DNA from: Lachnospiraceae bacterium
GTDB lineage: Bacteria; Bacillota; Clostridia; Lachnospirales; Lachnospiraceae
Assembly: GCA_022792535.1 (NCBI GenBank)
Contig: JAAWBG010000021.1
Span: forward strand, 43,837-107,836
DNA: 64,000 nt
Direction of reading: 5' to 3'
Under the pieces are notes generated by a model, which had not been told where the DNA came from, searched no databases, and worked only from the letters and a program-made list of their open reading frames with translations. Of the stretch, positions 48,853 through 58,628 are shown piece after piece (the first letter of the stretch is position 1; every line of letters begins with the position of its first letter). The position numbers and the translations under genes are program-made.

Positions 48853-49371
48853 ATGGCAGAGGCAAACTGGTACGTAGTTCATACCTATTCAGGTTATGAA
48901 AACAAGGTGAAAGAGAACATTGAAAAGACAATCGAGAATCGGCACTTAGAAGACCAGATCCTGGAAGTCAGGGTTCCGATGCAGAGCGTTGTGGAAATGA
49001 AAAATGGTGTTAAGAAGACTGTTGAGAAAAAAATGTTTCCAGGATATGTTCTGATCAATATGGTTATGAATGATGATATATGGTATGTGGTAAGAAATAC
49101 CAGAGGTGTTACCGGATTTGTCGGTCCGGGCTCCAAACCCGTACCGCTCACTGAAGCTGAAATGCGGCCATTAGGTATCCAGGTGGATAAAAATGTGGTG
49201 GTGGATTTTGAAGAAGGCGACTCAATCCGAGTGGTCGGAGGTGTCTGGAAAGACACAGTCGGTATTATTCAGTCCATGAATCACGGAAAACAGATGGTTA
49301 CAATCAATGTTGACCTGTTCGGTCGTGAAACACCGGTAGAAATAAGTTTCACAGATATTAGAAAGTTGTAA
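48853..49371 (+). CDS. nusG: Transcription termination/antitermination protein NusG
   Basis: MAEANWYVVHTYSGYENKVKENIEKTIENR...GFVGPGSKPVPLTEAE. Confidence 0.98.
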   Translation: MAEANWYVVHTYSGYENKVKENIEKTIENRHLEDQILEVRVPMQSVVEMKNGVKKTVEKKMFPGYVLINMVMNDDIWYVVRNTRGVTGFVGPGSKPVPLTEAEMRPLGIQVDKNVVVDFEEGDSIRVVGGVWKDTVGIIQSMNHGKQMVTINVDLFGRETPVEISFTDIRKL

Positions 49372-49432
49372 GATGCATAGGTTACAGACGTTCTCAGAGC
49401 GGCTGTAAATAAATTAAAGGAGGAATTTCCAA

Positions 49433-49858
49433 ATGGCAAAGAAAGTAGAAGGATATATCAAGTTACAGATTCCTGCTGGAAAAGCTACACCTGCACCACC
49501 AGTTGGACCTGCACTTGGACAGCATGGAGTAAATATTGTCGAATTTACCAAACAGTTTAACGCTAAAACTGCTGATCAGGGAGATTTAATCATTCCAGTA
49601 GTGATTACTGTATACTCAGACAGAAGTTTCAGCTTCGTGACAAAGACCCCGCCAGCAGCAGTATTGATCAAGAAAGCATGCAACATCAAATCAGGATCTG
49701 CAGTGCCGAACAAGACGAAAGTGGCGACTATTTCCAAAGCAAAAGTTCAGGAAATTGCAGAATTGAAAATGCCGGATTTGAATGCTGGTTCTTTAGAGGC
49801 AGCAATGAGCATGATCGCAGGAACTGCAAGAAGCATGGGAGTTACTGTTGAGGAATAG
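49433..49858 (+). CDS. rplK: 50S ribosomal protein L11
   Basis: [41 protein letters not shown]. Confidence 0.99.
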   Translation: MAKKVEGYIKLQIPAGKATPAPPVGPALGQHGVNIVEFTKQFNAKTADQGDLIIPVVITVYSDRSFSFVTKTPPAAVLIKKACNIKSGSAVPNKTKVATISKAKVQEIAELKMPDLNAGSLEAAMSMIAGTARSMGVTVEE

Positions 49859-49860
49859 GC

Positions 49861-50035
49861 CGAAAGCAACTTAATGAACGCAAACCGGAGGTGAAGCGTG
49901 AATTTAGTGCGAGGCCATTCTGTGAGATTAGCGAGGTCAAGCGATAAGCGCAGACAGAGGTTAGCGAACAGAATTACCTTAACAAGACTTAGCGGTGGCA
50001 AGCCGCGGACGAAGACAACGTGTTAGTCGAGGGTA
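49861..50035 (+). repeat. Diverged copy of the repeat family found after rplJ
   Basis: GCGAGGCCATTCTGTGAGATTAGCGAGGTCAAGCG...GGTTAGCGAACAGAATTACC, same order of blocks as 51603-51867. Confidence 0.7.
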
Positions 50036-50127
50036 ACTACCATATCATAAATTTGCAATGGTGATCACAGGATTACCGAGATTGTGGGAGGGAAGGCTCC
50101 CGATATCACCACTAGGAGGTTATTAGA

Positions 50128-50820
50128 ATGAAACGAGGAAAGAAATATGTAGAAGCTGCAAAAGCTATCGACAGAGCAGTGCAGTATGATACAGCAGAAG
50201 CAATCAGCCTTGTAAAAAAGGTTTCAGTTGCTAAATTTGATGAAACAATCGAAGCTCACATCAGAACTGGTTGTGACGGACGTCATGCAGAACAGCAGAT
50301 TCGCGGCGCTGTTGTATTGCCTCATGGAACTGGTAAAACCGTTCGGGTTTTAGTATTTGCAAAAGGTGATAAAGTAGACGAGGCATTGGCGGCAGGAGCT
50401 GATCATGTAGGAGGAGATGAGTTGATTCCAAAGATCCAGAACGATGGATGGCTGGACTTTGACGTTGTAGTTGCTACTCCTGATATGATGGGTGTTGTGG
50501 GACGTCTGGGACGTGTACTTGGACCCAAAGGCTTAATGCCGAATCCAAAAGCAGGAACCGTTACGATGGATGTTACAAAGGCGGTAAATGACATCAAAGC
50601 CGGTAAGATTGAGTACAGATTGGATAAGACAAATATCATCCATGTGCCAATTGGAAAAGCATCTTTTACAGAGGAACAATTAGCGGACAACTTCCAGACC
50701 CTTATGGATGCCATCATAAAAGCAAGACCATCAGCTTTGAAAGGACAATATTTGAAGAGCGTTACGCTGACTCCTACTATGGGACCTGGCGTAAAGATCA
50801 ATGTTGCAAAACTTTCCTGA
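50128..50820 (+). CDS. rplA: 50S ribosomal protein L1
   Basis: [48 protein letters not shown]. Confidence 0.99.
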   Translation: MKRGKKYVEAAKAIDRAVQYDTAEAISLVKKVSVAKFDETIEAHIRTGCDGRHAEQQIRGAVVLPHGTGKTVRVLVFAKGDKVDEALAAGADHVGGDELIPKIQNDGWLDFDVVVATPDMMGVVGRLGRVLGPKGLMPNPKAGTVTMDVTKAVNDIKAGKIEYRLDKTNIIHVPIGKASFTEEQLADNFQTLMDAIIKARPSALKGQYLKSVTLTPTMGPGVKINVAKLS

Positions 50821-50874
50821 TTCGGGAATGCATTTTGTGTTGACATCTAAAATAGACAATGATATACTGAACAA

Positions 50875-51010
50875 GCAATTGCCGAAGACAGCAGGTGCCC
50901 TAAGGCGTAACCCTATGACCTGCCGAGGAGATTTACAGGACATTTATGTCAGTAAATGATGAAGATTATTTCAAGCCTCTTTGTCTCGGACAAAGGGGCT
51001 TTTAAATTAA
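50875..51010 (+). ncRNA. Ribosomal L10 leader (autoregulatory) with terminator
   Basis: CCGAAGACAGCAGGTGCCCTAAGGCGTAACCCTATGACCTGCCGAGGA followed by AAGCCTCTTTGTCTCGGACAAAGGGGCTTTT, upstream of rplJ. Confidence 0.85.
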
Positions 51011-51071
51011 TTGTGTGAAGACATTTAATTTAAAAGCTCACAAGAAAATAATATAAGGAGGTGCACAATTC

Positions 51072-51608
51072 GTGGCAAAAGTAGAATTAAAACAGCCTGT
51101 GGTACAGGAAATTTCTGATCACATCAAAGATGCACAGTCTGTAGTGCTGGTAGATTACCGTGGATTAACTGTGGACGAAGACACACAATTGCGTAAACAG
51201 TTGAGAGAAGCTGGTGTAGTATACAAAGTATATAAGAACACATTGATGAACTTTGCATTTAAAGGAACAGATTTCGAAAGCATGAGTTCTCTGTTAGAAG
51301 GACCGAATGCCATCGCTGTTTCCAAAGATGATGCAACAGCACCGGCAAGAATTCTTGCAAAATTTGCAAAGGGAGCTCCAGCATTAGAGTTAAAAGCAGG
51401 CGTTGTAGAGGGAACTTTCTATGATGCAGATGGAATCAAGGCGATTGCTTCCGTTCCATCCAGAGACGAACTGCTGTCCAAATTCCTTGGAAGCATTCAG
51501 TCACCGATTGCAAACTTTGCTCGTGTTATCAGCCAGATTGCAGAACAGGGCGGCCCGGCAGACGCGCCGGCAGAAGAAGCTGCTCCTGCTGAGACCGAAA
51601 GCAACTAG
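51072..51608 (+). CDS. rplJ: 50S ribosomal protein L10 (GTG start)
   Basis: KQPVVQEISDHIKDAQSVVLVDYRGLTVDEDTQLRKQLREAGVVYKVYKNTLMNFA. Confidence 0.98.
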   Translation: MAKVELKQPVVQEISDHIKDAQSVVLVDYRGLTVDEDTQLRKQLREAGVVYKVYKNTLMNFAFKGTDFESMSSLLEGPNAIAVSKDDATAPARILAKFAKGAPALELKAGVVEGTFYDADGIKAIASVPSRDELLSKFLGSIQSPIANFARVISQIAEQGGPADAPAEEAAPAETESN

Positions 51609-51867
51609 CGATTGGCGAGCCAAAGGCGAAGACAGAGCGTGTTGCGAGGTCGTTCTGTGAGATTAACGAAACCGAGCGGAAGCGAAAGTTGAGTTTAGCG
51701 AACAGAACTTCATAGAAAGATAACTAGCGATTGGCAAGCCGAAGGCGAAGACAGAGCGTGTTGCGAGGTCGTTCTGTGAGATTAACGAAACCGAGCGGAA
51801 GCGAAAGTTGAGTTTAGCGAACAGAACTTCACAGAAAGATAACTAACGATTGGCGAGCCGAAGGCAG
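51603..51867 (+). repeat. 119-bp tandem repeat (two full copies plus a partial third)
   Basis: Copies start at 51603, 51722 and 51841 (AACTAGCGATTGGCGAGCC...); period exactly 119; contains inverted arms GTTCTGTGAGATTAACGAA / TTTAGCGAACAGAAC. Confidence 0.95.
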
Positions 51868-51933
51868 ATATTCAGATCAAGAATATTATCATTGAAAATC
51901 AAACAAATATAAGTAAAATGGAGGGAAACTATA

Positions 51934-52311
51934 ATGGCAAAATTAACAACTGCAGAATTTATTGAAGCGATTAAAGAATTAAGCGTATTAGAGTTAAATG
52001 AATTAGTAAAAGCATGTGAAGAAGAATTTGGAGTATCCGCAGCAGCAGGTGTTGTAGTTGCAGCAGCAGGCGGAGACGGCGCAGCAGCAGGCGAAGAGAA
52101 GACAGACTTCAACGTAGAGCTGACAGAAGTTGGACCGAACAAAGTTAAAGTTATCAAAGTGGTTCGTGAAGTTACCGGCTTAGGCTTGAAAGAAGCAAAA
52201 GAAGTTGTTGACGGCGCACCAAAGATCGTAAAAGAAGGCGCAGAGAAAGCAGAAGCAGAAGATATCAAGGCAAAATTAGAAGCAGAAGGCGCAAAAGTAA
52301 CATTAAAATAA
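51934..52311 (+). CDS. rplL: 50S ribosomal protein L7/L12
   Basis: [40 protein letters not shown]...[43 protein letters not shown]. Confidence 0.99.
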   Translation: MAKLTTAEFIEAIKELSVLELNELVKACEEEFGVSAAAGVVVAAAGGDGAAAGEEKTDFNVELTEVGPNKVKVIKVVREVTGLGLKEAKEVVDGAPKIVKEGAEKAEAEDIKAKLEAEGAKVTLK

Positions 52312-52334
52312 TCGCGATTCAGCGGATTGAGAAT

Positions 52335-52391
52335 AAAAAGGCAGAGTTGTTTTTCATGCTTGCATGAAGAAAGGCAACTCTGCCTTTTTAT
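52335..52391 (+). terminator. Rho-independent terminator after rplL
   Basis: AAAAAGGCAGAGTTG ... CAACTCTGCCTTTTT. Confidence 0.9.
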
Positions 52392-52408
52392 TTGAAAGCG
52401 CAACGCGC

Positions 52409-52435
52409 GCCCATGAAATCTTTGATTTCATGGGC
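52409..52435. repeat. Perfect inverted repeat
   Basis: GCCCATGAAATC-TTT-GATTTCATGGGC. Confidence 0.85.
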
Positions 52436-52575
52436 AATCCGCGGGAGCATTTAGCTTATAGGGCCAACATATTTTGGGATTTTTACAAATTTTTGATAGA
52501 TTTCCATTTTAGAATTCGTAATAATAAATGTAAGATAAAACAAATCGGCGCGCAGGTTTGGAAACGAGGATAATT

Positions 52576-53127
52576 ATGAAGATTGGAGAAAAAAATTATA
52601 GTCAGCAATTACAATTGCACAATGAAAAAGCGCTCATGTATGTAATCGATGAATATGGCGGATTGTTAATGGCAGTCATTCGGAAACATCTTTTTGGCCT
52701 GCCAGGGCGGCAGGAAGAATGTTTTGACGATGTGCTCCTGAAAATCTGGCAGAACATTTCTCACTTCGATGAAAGCAAAAACTCATTTAAAAACTGGGCG
52801 GCAGCCATTGCAAGATATCAGTCCATTGACTATCTAAGACAGTACCAGCGGGAATTGGCAACAGTTAATTTGGACGATACAGTGATTGTGAAAGAAGATA
52901 ATATGCTGGCAGGAATGATAGAAGACGAGATATCAGAGGAAGTAGAGAAAATGCTGAGATACCTGAAGCCTCAGGACAGAGAACTATTTTTGAAACTATA
53001 TGTGGAAGAAAAGACTGTAGAACAGGTAAGCGAAGAAACAGGAATGAAAAAAGAAATGATTTATAATCGTCTTTCCAGAGGTAAACACAAAATTCGCAGA
53101 CAGTTTCGGGCAGAAAGAGGGGTCTAG
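52576..53127 (+). CDS. RNA polymerase sigma-70 family (ECF-like) factor
   Basis: QEECFDDVLLKIWQNISHFDESKNSFKNWAAAIARYQSIDYLRQ...VEQVSEETGMKKEMIYNRLSRGKHKIRRQF. Confidence 0.92.
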   Translation: MKIGEKNYSQQLQLHNEKALMYVIDEYGGLLMAVIRKHLFGLPGRQEECFDDVLLKIWQNISHFDESKNSFKNWAAAIARYQSIDYLRQYQRELATVNLDDTVIVKEDNMLAGMIEDEISEEVEKMLRYLKPQDRELFLKLYVEEKTVEQVSEETGMKKEMIYNRLSRGKHKIRRQFRAERGV

Positions 53128-53129
53128 GT

Positions 53130-54320
53130 ATGGAAAAAAACATTTATAGATTACTGAATGAAGTGGAAACGGATTTTAATGAATATGAAGAAATAGAATT
53201 ATCCTCCGAAGAAAAAGAGAGACATAAACAGAGAGTTTTAATGGAGGTAAAGAGAATGAGACGAAGAGCAGAAAAAGATTATAAAAAACATAGTACATGG
53301 AAAAAAACTGCAGTTGCAGCGGCGGTCTGTGCAATCACAATCGGAACTGTGGGACTTGCCAATTCAGCTCAGGCAAAAGAATTATTCAGCAATGTATTTG
53401 GGAAGCTGATCGAGAATGCTCAAGGTGGAAAATATGAGATGGAAGATACGGAGAGATATTCAAAGATTGGCGAAAATGCAGTGGCAGTTCAGGAAGAAGT
53501 GGATAAGCGGCAGGGAGAGGACTATATACTGACGGCAGAAAGTAACGGAGTATCCATTTCTGTATCTGATGTATACTGTGACGGATACGTTTTATATTAT
53601 ACTGCAACATTGCAGACTGACCGGGAAGATCTAAAAGCTGCAGATGGAATTGTGTTGGAAAAAAAGGATGGCGAACCCTATAACATCAATATTAATGGAA
53701 TCGACGTGGCAGAAGTGATAAGACCCTTTGAAAAATCAGCAGATGGAACCTTTGTGGCAGTTCAGCAGTTAGATCCTATGAATCCACATTCTGTGGATCT
53801 CTCTACAGGAAGTGAGAAACCGGTTGATCTGGGAATTGACGAAAATGGAACGATAGTGGTAGATTGGACGGTACGAGAACTCATTGGAAATCTTTGGGAC
53901 AGTTGGGACAGCCAGGGAGAATATCAGGAGACCGCTGATGTGACAGGAGAATGGCACCTGCGTTTTCCGGTAACAGTTGATCGGTCTCAGAATGAAACCT
54001 TTGATATTAATAAAGAAGAAAACGGGATTCTGGTAAAGAGTGGAACGAAAACAAAAGCAGGTCTTGTGTTAGAAGTTGAACTTCCAGATTTCAGAAAAGA
54101 GCCTTACAATGACAAATACAACGATCCAAACATGGGAATCAAAGACAGCCAGGGGAATTACCTGCAATGGCTGAATCAAAAATCCGACCTGCATGAAGAT
54201 GGCACATGTACAGCACAGATCATGGTATTATATGATGGACAGAAAGAGTTATCTTTCTATGTGGATACCAGAGATAAATACCAAAATAAGATCGCAGATA
54301 TTGGATTCCAGGTACCATGA
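53130..54320 (+). CDS. DUF4179-type membrane protein, putative anti-sigma factor
   Basis: STWKKTAVAAAVCAITIGTVGLANSAQAKELFSNVFGKL membrane segment; adjacent to sigma gene. Confidence 0.85.
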   Translation: MEKNIYRLLNEVETDFNEYEEIELSSEEKERHKQRVLMEVKRMRRRAEKDYKKHSTWKKTAVAAAVCAITIGTVGLANSAQAKELFSNVFGKLIENAQGGKYEMEDTERYSKIGENAVAVQEEVDKRQGEDYILTAESNGVSISVSDVYCDGYVLYYTATLQTDREDLKAADGIVLEKKDGEPYNININGIDVAEVIRPFEKSADGTFVAVQQLDPMNPHSVDLSTGSEKPVDLGIDENGTIVVDWTVRELIGNLWDSWDSQGEYQETADVTGEWHLRFPVTVDRSQNETFDINKEENGILVKSGTKTKAGLVLEVELPDFRKEPYNDKYNDPNMGIKDSQGNYLQWLNQKSDLHEDGTCTAQIMVLYDGQKELSFYVDTRDKYQNKIADIGFQVP

Positions 54321-54361
54321 GAGATTAATGATATTATGCGCTAGATAAAAAAGTTTAGTTT

Positions 54362-54407
54362 GCGCCCATAAACCACCGTTCACGAACAGGCGGCGGTTTA
54401 TGGGCGC
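54362..54407. terminator. Inverted repeat/terminator-like hairpin after anti-sigma gene
   Basis: GCGCCCATAAACC ... GGTTTATGGGCGC, 13-bp perfect outer stem. Confidence 0.7.
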
Positions 54408-54609
54408 TTCTGTATGGATAGGTTTCAAAATCTGTTCAGGCCTACGCATTTGCTATTCGCAAAATGCGTCTTACGAGGCTTCTTCGCTGCTATGCAGCTA
54501 TTTTTGCTCATAAATGGGCGTTCTCTCATAGCCTGATATTATGTACTCATTGATACAGACATAATTCGTTCATAACACCAGGATATGGTTGAACTGTTAG
54601 AAAAAATCC

Positions 54610-54639
54610 TTGACATGCAATCAGCGCTTGTGCTATCAT
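54610..54639 (+). promoter_or_regulatory. Sigma-A promoter of rpoBC
   Basis: TTGACA-N18-TATCAT. Confidence 0.7.
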
Positions 54640-54717
54640 ATAGGGTGCACTATTGTGGTAAGGTGTGCTTATTGTAATGTAATAGAGAAATGATAGAAAA
54701 CGAGAGGTGAAACGTCA

Positions 54718-57700
54718 ATGGAGAAGAACAGAATACGTCCGATTAAAGCAGGAAAAAGCGTTCGTATGAGTTACTCGCGACAAAAGGAAGTATTAGAAAT
54801 GCCGAACCTGATTGAGGTTCAGAAGAATTCTTACAACTGGTTTATCAATGAAGGGTTGAAAGAAGTATTTGCTGATATTTCTCCCATCGCAGATTACAGC
54901 GGCCAGTTAAGCCTGGAGTTTGTAGATTTTACATTGTGTGAGGACGATGTAAAATATTCAATTGCAGAATGTAAGGAACGGGATGCAAATTATGCTGCTC
55001 CTTTAAAAGTAAGAGTAAGATTTTACAACAAAGAAGCAGTAGAAGAAGTTAAGGATTATGAAATCTTCATGGGCGATTTACCACTTATGACGGAGACAGG
55101 AACTTTTATTATCAACGGGGCGGAGCGTGTTATCGTCAGCCAGTTGGTTCGTTCTCCTGGTATATATTATGGAATTGCACACGATAAGGTGGGTAAGACT
55201 TTATATTCCTGCACTGTAATCCCCAATCGTGGCGCTTGGTTGGAATATGAGACAGATTCCAACGATGTGTTTTATGTCCGTGTGGACAGAACCAGAAAAG
55301 TCCCGGTTACAGTTCTGATTCGTGCACTTGGAATTGGAACCAATCAGGAAATCATAGATTTGTTTGGCGAAGAGCCAAAGATCATTGCAAGTTTCGGCAA
55401 GGATGTTGCCACCAATTATCAGGAAGGTCTGCTGGAATTATACAAGAAGATTCGTCCGGGAGAACCGCTGACTGTGGAAAGCGCCGAGAGTCTGATCAAT
55501 GCAATGTTTTTTGACCCCAGACGTTATGATCTGGCAAAAGTGGGAAGATACAAATTCAATAAAAAGCTGTCTCTGCGGAACCGTGTGAACGGACAGGTTC
55601 TTGCAGAAGACGTTGTGGATGCTTCTACCGGCGAGATTATCGCAGAGCAGGGAACAACGGTTACCCGTGAGCTTGCAGACGATATTCAGAATGCGGCGGT
55701 TCCATTTGTGTGGATTCAAGGGGAAGAGCGGAATATCAAGGTACTCTCTAACTTGATGGTAAATGTGACCAATTATGTGGATATTGACGAACAGGAAGCA
55801 AGGAAACTGGGAATCACAGAGTTGGTATATTATCCTGCATTAGAAGCAATCTTAGCAGAGAACAGTTCTCTGGAAGAGATCAAAGAGGCCCTTCACCGAG
55901 GGGTGACAGACTTAATTCCAAAACATATCACCAAGGAAGATATTTTAGCTTCCATCAATTATAATATGCATTTGGAATATGGCCTTGGAAATGATGACGA
56001 TATTGACCACTTGGGCAATCGGCGTATCCGTGCGGTTGGCGAGCTGCTGCAGAACCAATATCGTATTGGTCTGTCCAGAATGGAACGAGTGGTGCGGGAA
56101 CGTATGACAACTCAAGATCTACAGGGAATTTCCCCTCAGAGCCTGATCAATATCAAACCGGTAACTGCGGCAGTAAAAGAGTTTTTCGGTTCCTCCCAGC
56201 TATCTCAGTTTATGGATCAGAATAATCCTCTGGGCGAACTGACTCATAAGAGGCGTTTGTCTGCATTGGGACCTGGCGGTCTGTCCAGAGACCGTGCCGG
56301 ATTTGAGGTCCGTGACGTACACTATTCCCACTATGGAAGAATGTGTCCGATTGAGACCCCTGAAGGACCGAACATCGGTCTGATCAACTCCCTGGCAACT
56401 TATGCAAGAATCAACGATTATGGATTTGTGGAAGCACCCTATCGTAAAATTGATAAATCCGACCCGAAAAATCCGCGAGTTACAGACGAAGTTGTCTACA
56501 TGACAGCAGATGAAGAGGACAATTACCATGTGGCTCAGGCGAATGAGGCGCTGGATGCAGAAGGTCATTTTGTAAGGAATTCTGTATCTGGACGTTATCG
56601 GGAAGAGACTCAGGAATACGAAAAGACCATGTTTGACTATATGGACGTTTCTCCGAAGATGGTATTTTCTGTGGCTACCGCATTGATTCCATTCCTGGAA
56701 AATGATGACGCCAACCGTGCGCTGATGGGATCCAACATGCAGCGTCAGGCAGTTCCTCTTTTGACCACGGAAGCTCCGGCAGTAGGTACTGGTATGGAGC
56801 CGAAAGCAGCAGTAGACTCTGGTGTGTGCGTGGTTGCCAAACATGCAGGTGTGGTAGAGCGGTCTGTGTCCAATGAGATTACGGTTAGGACAGAGGATGG
56901 GAAACGCGATGTATACAAATTGACGAAATTTTCCCGAAGCAATCAGTCCAACTGTTACAACCAGAGACCTATCGTGTACAAAGGCGATAAGGTAGAAGAG
57001 GGACAGGTAATTGCAGACGGTCCTTCCACCTCCAATGGAGAACTGGCTCTGGGTAAGAATCCATTGATTGGATTTATGACCTGGGAAGGATATAATTACG
57101 AAGATGCAGTTTTATTAAGCGAACGACTGGTGCAGGAAGACGTTTATACTTCTGTGCACATTGAAGAATATGAAGCAGAAGCCCGTGATACCAAGCTGGG
57201 ACCGGAAGAGATTACAAGAGACGTTCCCGGTGTGGGAGACGATGCTCTGAAAGATCTGGATGAGAGAGGAATCATCCGTATTGGAGCGGAGGTTCGTGCG
57301 GGAGATATTCTGGTAGGAAAAGTAACTCCTAAGGGAGAGACAGAGCTGACAGCAGAAGAACGTCTGCTGCGGGCAATTTTCGGTGAAAAAGCAAGAGAAG
57401 TAAGAGATACTTCCCTGAAAGTACCTCACGGAGAATATGGTATTGTGGTGGATGCAAAAGTATTCACCAGAGAGAATGGAGATGAATTGTCTCCAGGCGT
57501 TAACCAGGCAGTCCGCATTTACATTGCCCAGAAACGTAAAATTTCTGTGGGTGATAAGATGGCGGGACGTCATGGAAATAAAGGTGTGGTTTCCCGTGTG
57601 CTTCCAGTGGAAGATATGCCATTTCTTCCCAATGGGCGGCCCTTGGATATTGTGCTGAATCCGCTGGGCGTGCCTTCCCGTATGAACATCGGGCAGGTGC

Positions 57701-58593
57701 TGGAGATCCATTTAAGCCTTGCGGCAAAAGCCCTTGGATTCAATATTGCAACGCCGGTTTTTGACGGTGCAAGAGAAGACGATATTATGGATACCCTGGA
57801 TCTGGCCAACGATTATGTGAACCTGTCCTGGGAAGAATTTGAAGCAAAGCATAAAGAAGAACTGCTTCCGGAGGTCATGGAATATCTGTATGAAAACCGT
57901 GATCACAGAGAAGTGTGGAAAGGAGTACCTCTTTCCCGTGACGGTAAAGTAAGGCTTCGGGATGGAAGAACTGGAGAATATTTTGACAGTCCGGTAACCA
58001 TCGGCCACATGCATTATCTGAAACTGCATCATTTGGTAGACGATAAGATCCATGCCCGTTCTACCGGCCCTTACTCACTGGTAACGCAGCAGCCTCTGGG
58101 CGGAAAAGCTCAGTTTGGCGGACAGCGTTTTGGAGAGATGGAAGTATGGGCATTGGAGGCGTACGGCGCATCCTATACCTTGCAGGAGATCCTTACGGTG
58201 AAGTCGGACGATGTAATCGGACGTGTGAAGACTTACGAAGCTATCATCAAAGGAGATAATATTCCAGAACCAGGAATACCAGAATCCTTTAAGGTACTTT
58301 TAAAAGAACTGCAGTCTCTGGGACTGGACGTAAAAGTACTGGATGAGAACAGAGAAGAAGTGGAATTGATGGAGACCAGTGAATATGGCAATACAGATCT
58401 GAATTCCATCATCGCAGGTGACCGCAATTTTGCATTTGAAGAGGAAGAATCTTTTGGCGCCATGGGCTTCAGCAAACAGGAATTCAGTGAGGAAAATGAA
58501 GAACTGGTAGATATCGAAGAAGATGAGGAAGAGGAAGAAGCATTAGAGTTAGAAGACGATTTCGCCGACTTTGAAAGTGTTCTTGATGAATAG
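54718..58593 (+). CDS. rpoB: RNA polymerase subunit beta
   Basis: Canonical RpoB motifs incl. [47 protein letters not shown]. Confidence 0.99.
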   Translation: MEKNRIRPIKAGKSVRMSYSRQKEVLEMPNLIEVQKNSYNWFINEGLKEVFADISPIADYSGQLSLEFVDFTLCEDDVKYSIAECKERDANYAAPLKVRVRFYNKEAVEEVKDYEIFMGDLPLMTETGTFIINGAERVIVSQLVRSPGIYYGIAHDKVGKTLYSCTVIPNRGAWLEYETDSNDVFYVRVDRTRKVPVTVLIRALGIGTNQEIIDLFGEEPKIIASFGKDVATNYQEGLLELYKKIRPGEPLTVESAESLINAMFFDPRRYDLAKVGRYKFNKKLSLRNRVNGQVLAEDVVDASTGEIIAEQGTTVTRELADDIQNAAVPFVWIQGEERNIKVLSNLMVNVTNYVDIDEQEARKLGITELVYYPALEAILAENSSLEEIKEALHRGVTDLIPKHITKEDILASINYNMHLEYGLGNDDDIDHLGNRRIRAVGELLQNQYRIGLSRMERVVRERMTTQDLQGISPQSLINIKPVTAAVKEFFGSSQLSQFMDQNNPLGELTHKRRLSALGPGGLSRDRAGFEVRDVHYSHYGRMCPIETPEGPNIGLINSLATYARINDYGFVEAPYRKIDKSDPKNPRVTDEVVYMTADEEDNYHVAQANEALDAEGHFVRNSVSGRYREETQEYEKTMFDYMDVSPKMVFSVATALIPFLENDDANRALMGSNMQRQAVPLLTTEAPAVGTGMEPKAAVDSGVCVVAKHAGVVERSVSNEITVRTEDGKRDVYKLTKFSRSNQSNCYNQRPIVYKGDKVEEGQVIADGPSTSNGELALGKNPLIGFMTWEGYNYEDAVLLSERLVQEDVYTSVHIEEYEAEARDTKLGPEEITRDVPGVGDDALKDLDERGIIRIGAEVRAGDILVGKVTPKGETELTAEERLLRAIFGEKAREVRDTSLKVPHGEYGIVVDAKVFTRENGDELSPGVNQAVRIYIAQKRKISVGDKMAGRHGNKGVVSRVLPVEDMPFLPNGRPLDIVLNPLGVPSRMNIGQVLEIHLSLAAKALGFNIATPVFDGAREDDIMDTLDLANDYVNLSWEEFEAKHKEELLPEVMEYLYENRDHREVWKGVPLSRDGKVRLRDGRTGEYFDSPVTIGHMHYLKLHHLVDDKIHARSTGPYSLVTQQPLGGKAQFGGQRFGEMEVWALEAYGASYTLQEILTVKSDDVIGRVKTYEAIIKGDNIPEPGIPESFKVLLKELQSLGLDVKVLDENREEVELMETSEYGNTDLNSIIAGDRNFAFEEEESFGAMGFSKQEFSEENEELVDIEEDEEEEEALELEDDFADFESVLDE

Positions 58594-58628
58594 TCAATAT
58601 TCTGCAGGAAAAGAAGGGAGAGTCACAC

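Noticed and set aside
51421-51660. ORFs running through the 119-bp repeat
   Set aside because: Out-of-frame overlap with rplJ; product derives from the repeat and lacks support.
51603-51867. CRISPR array
   Set aside because: Only about 2.2 copies of a long 119-bp unit with no short repeat/spacer alternation; a plain tandem repeat.
51843-52403. 186-aa minus-strand ORF over rplL
   Set aside because: Antisense of the Ala-rich rplL coding region; Ser/Ala/Pro-rich composition is typical of such shadows.
56200-56844. Minus-strand 214-aa ORF inside rpoB, and similar antisense ORFs in rpoB/rpoC (57115-57711, 60402-60926)
   Set aside because: Antisense of highly conserved genes; codon-composition artefacts.
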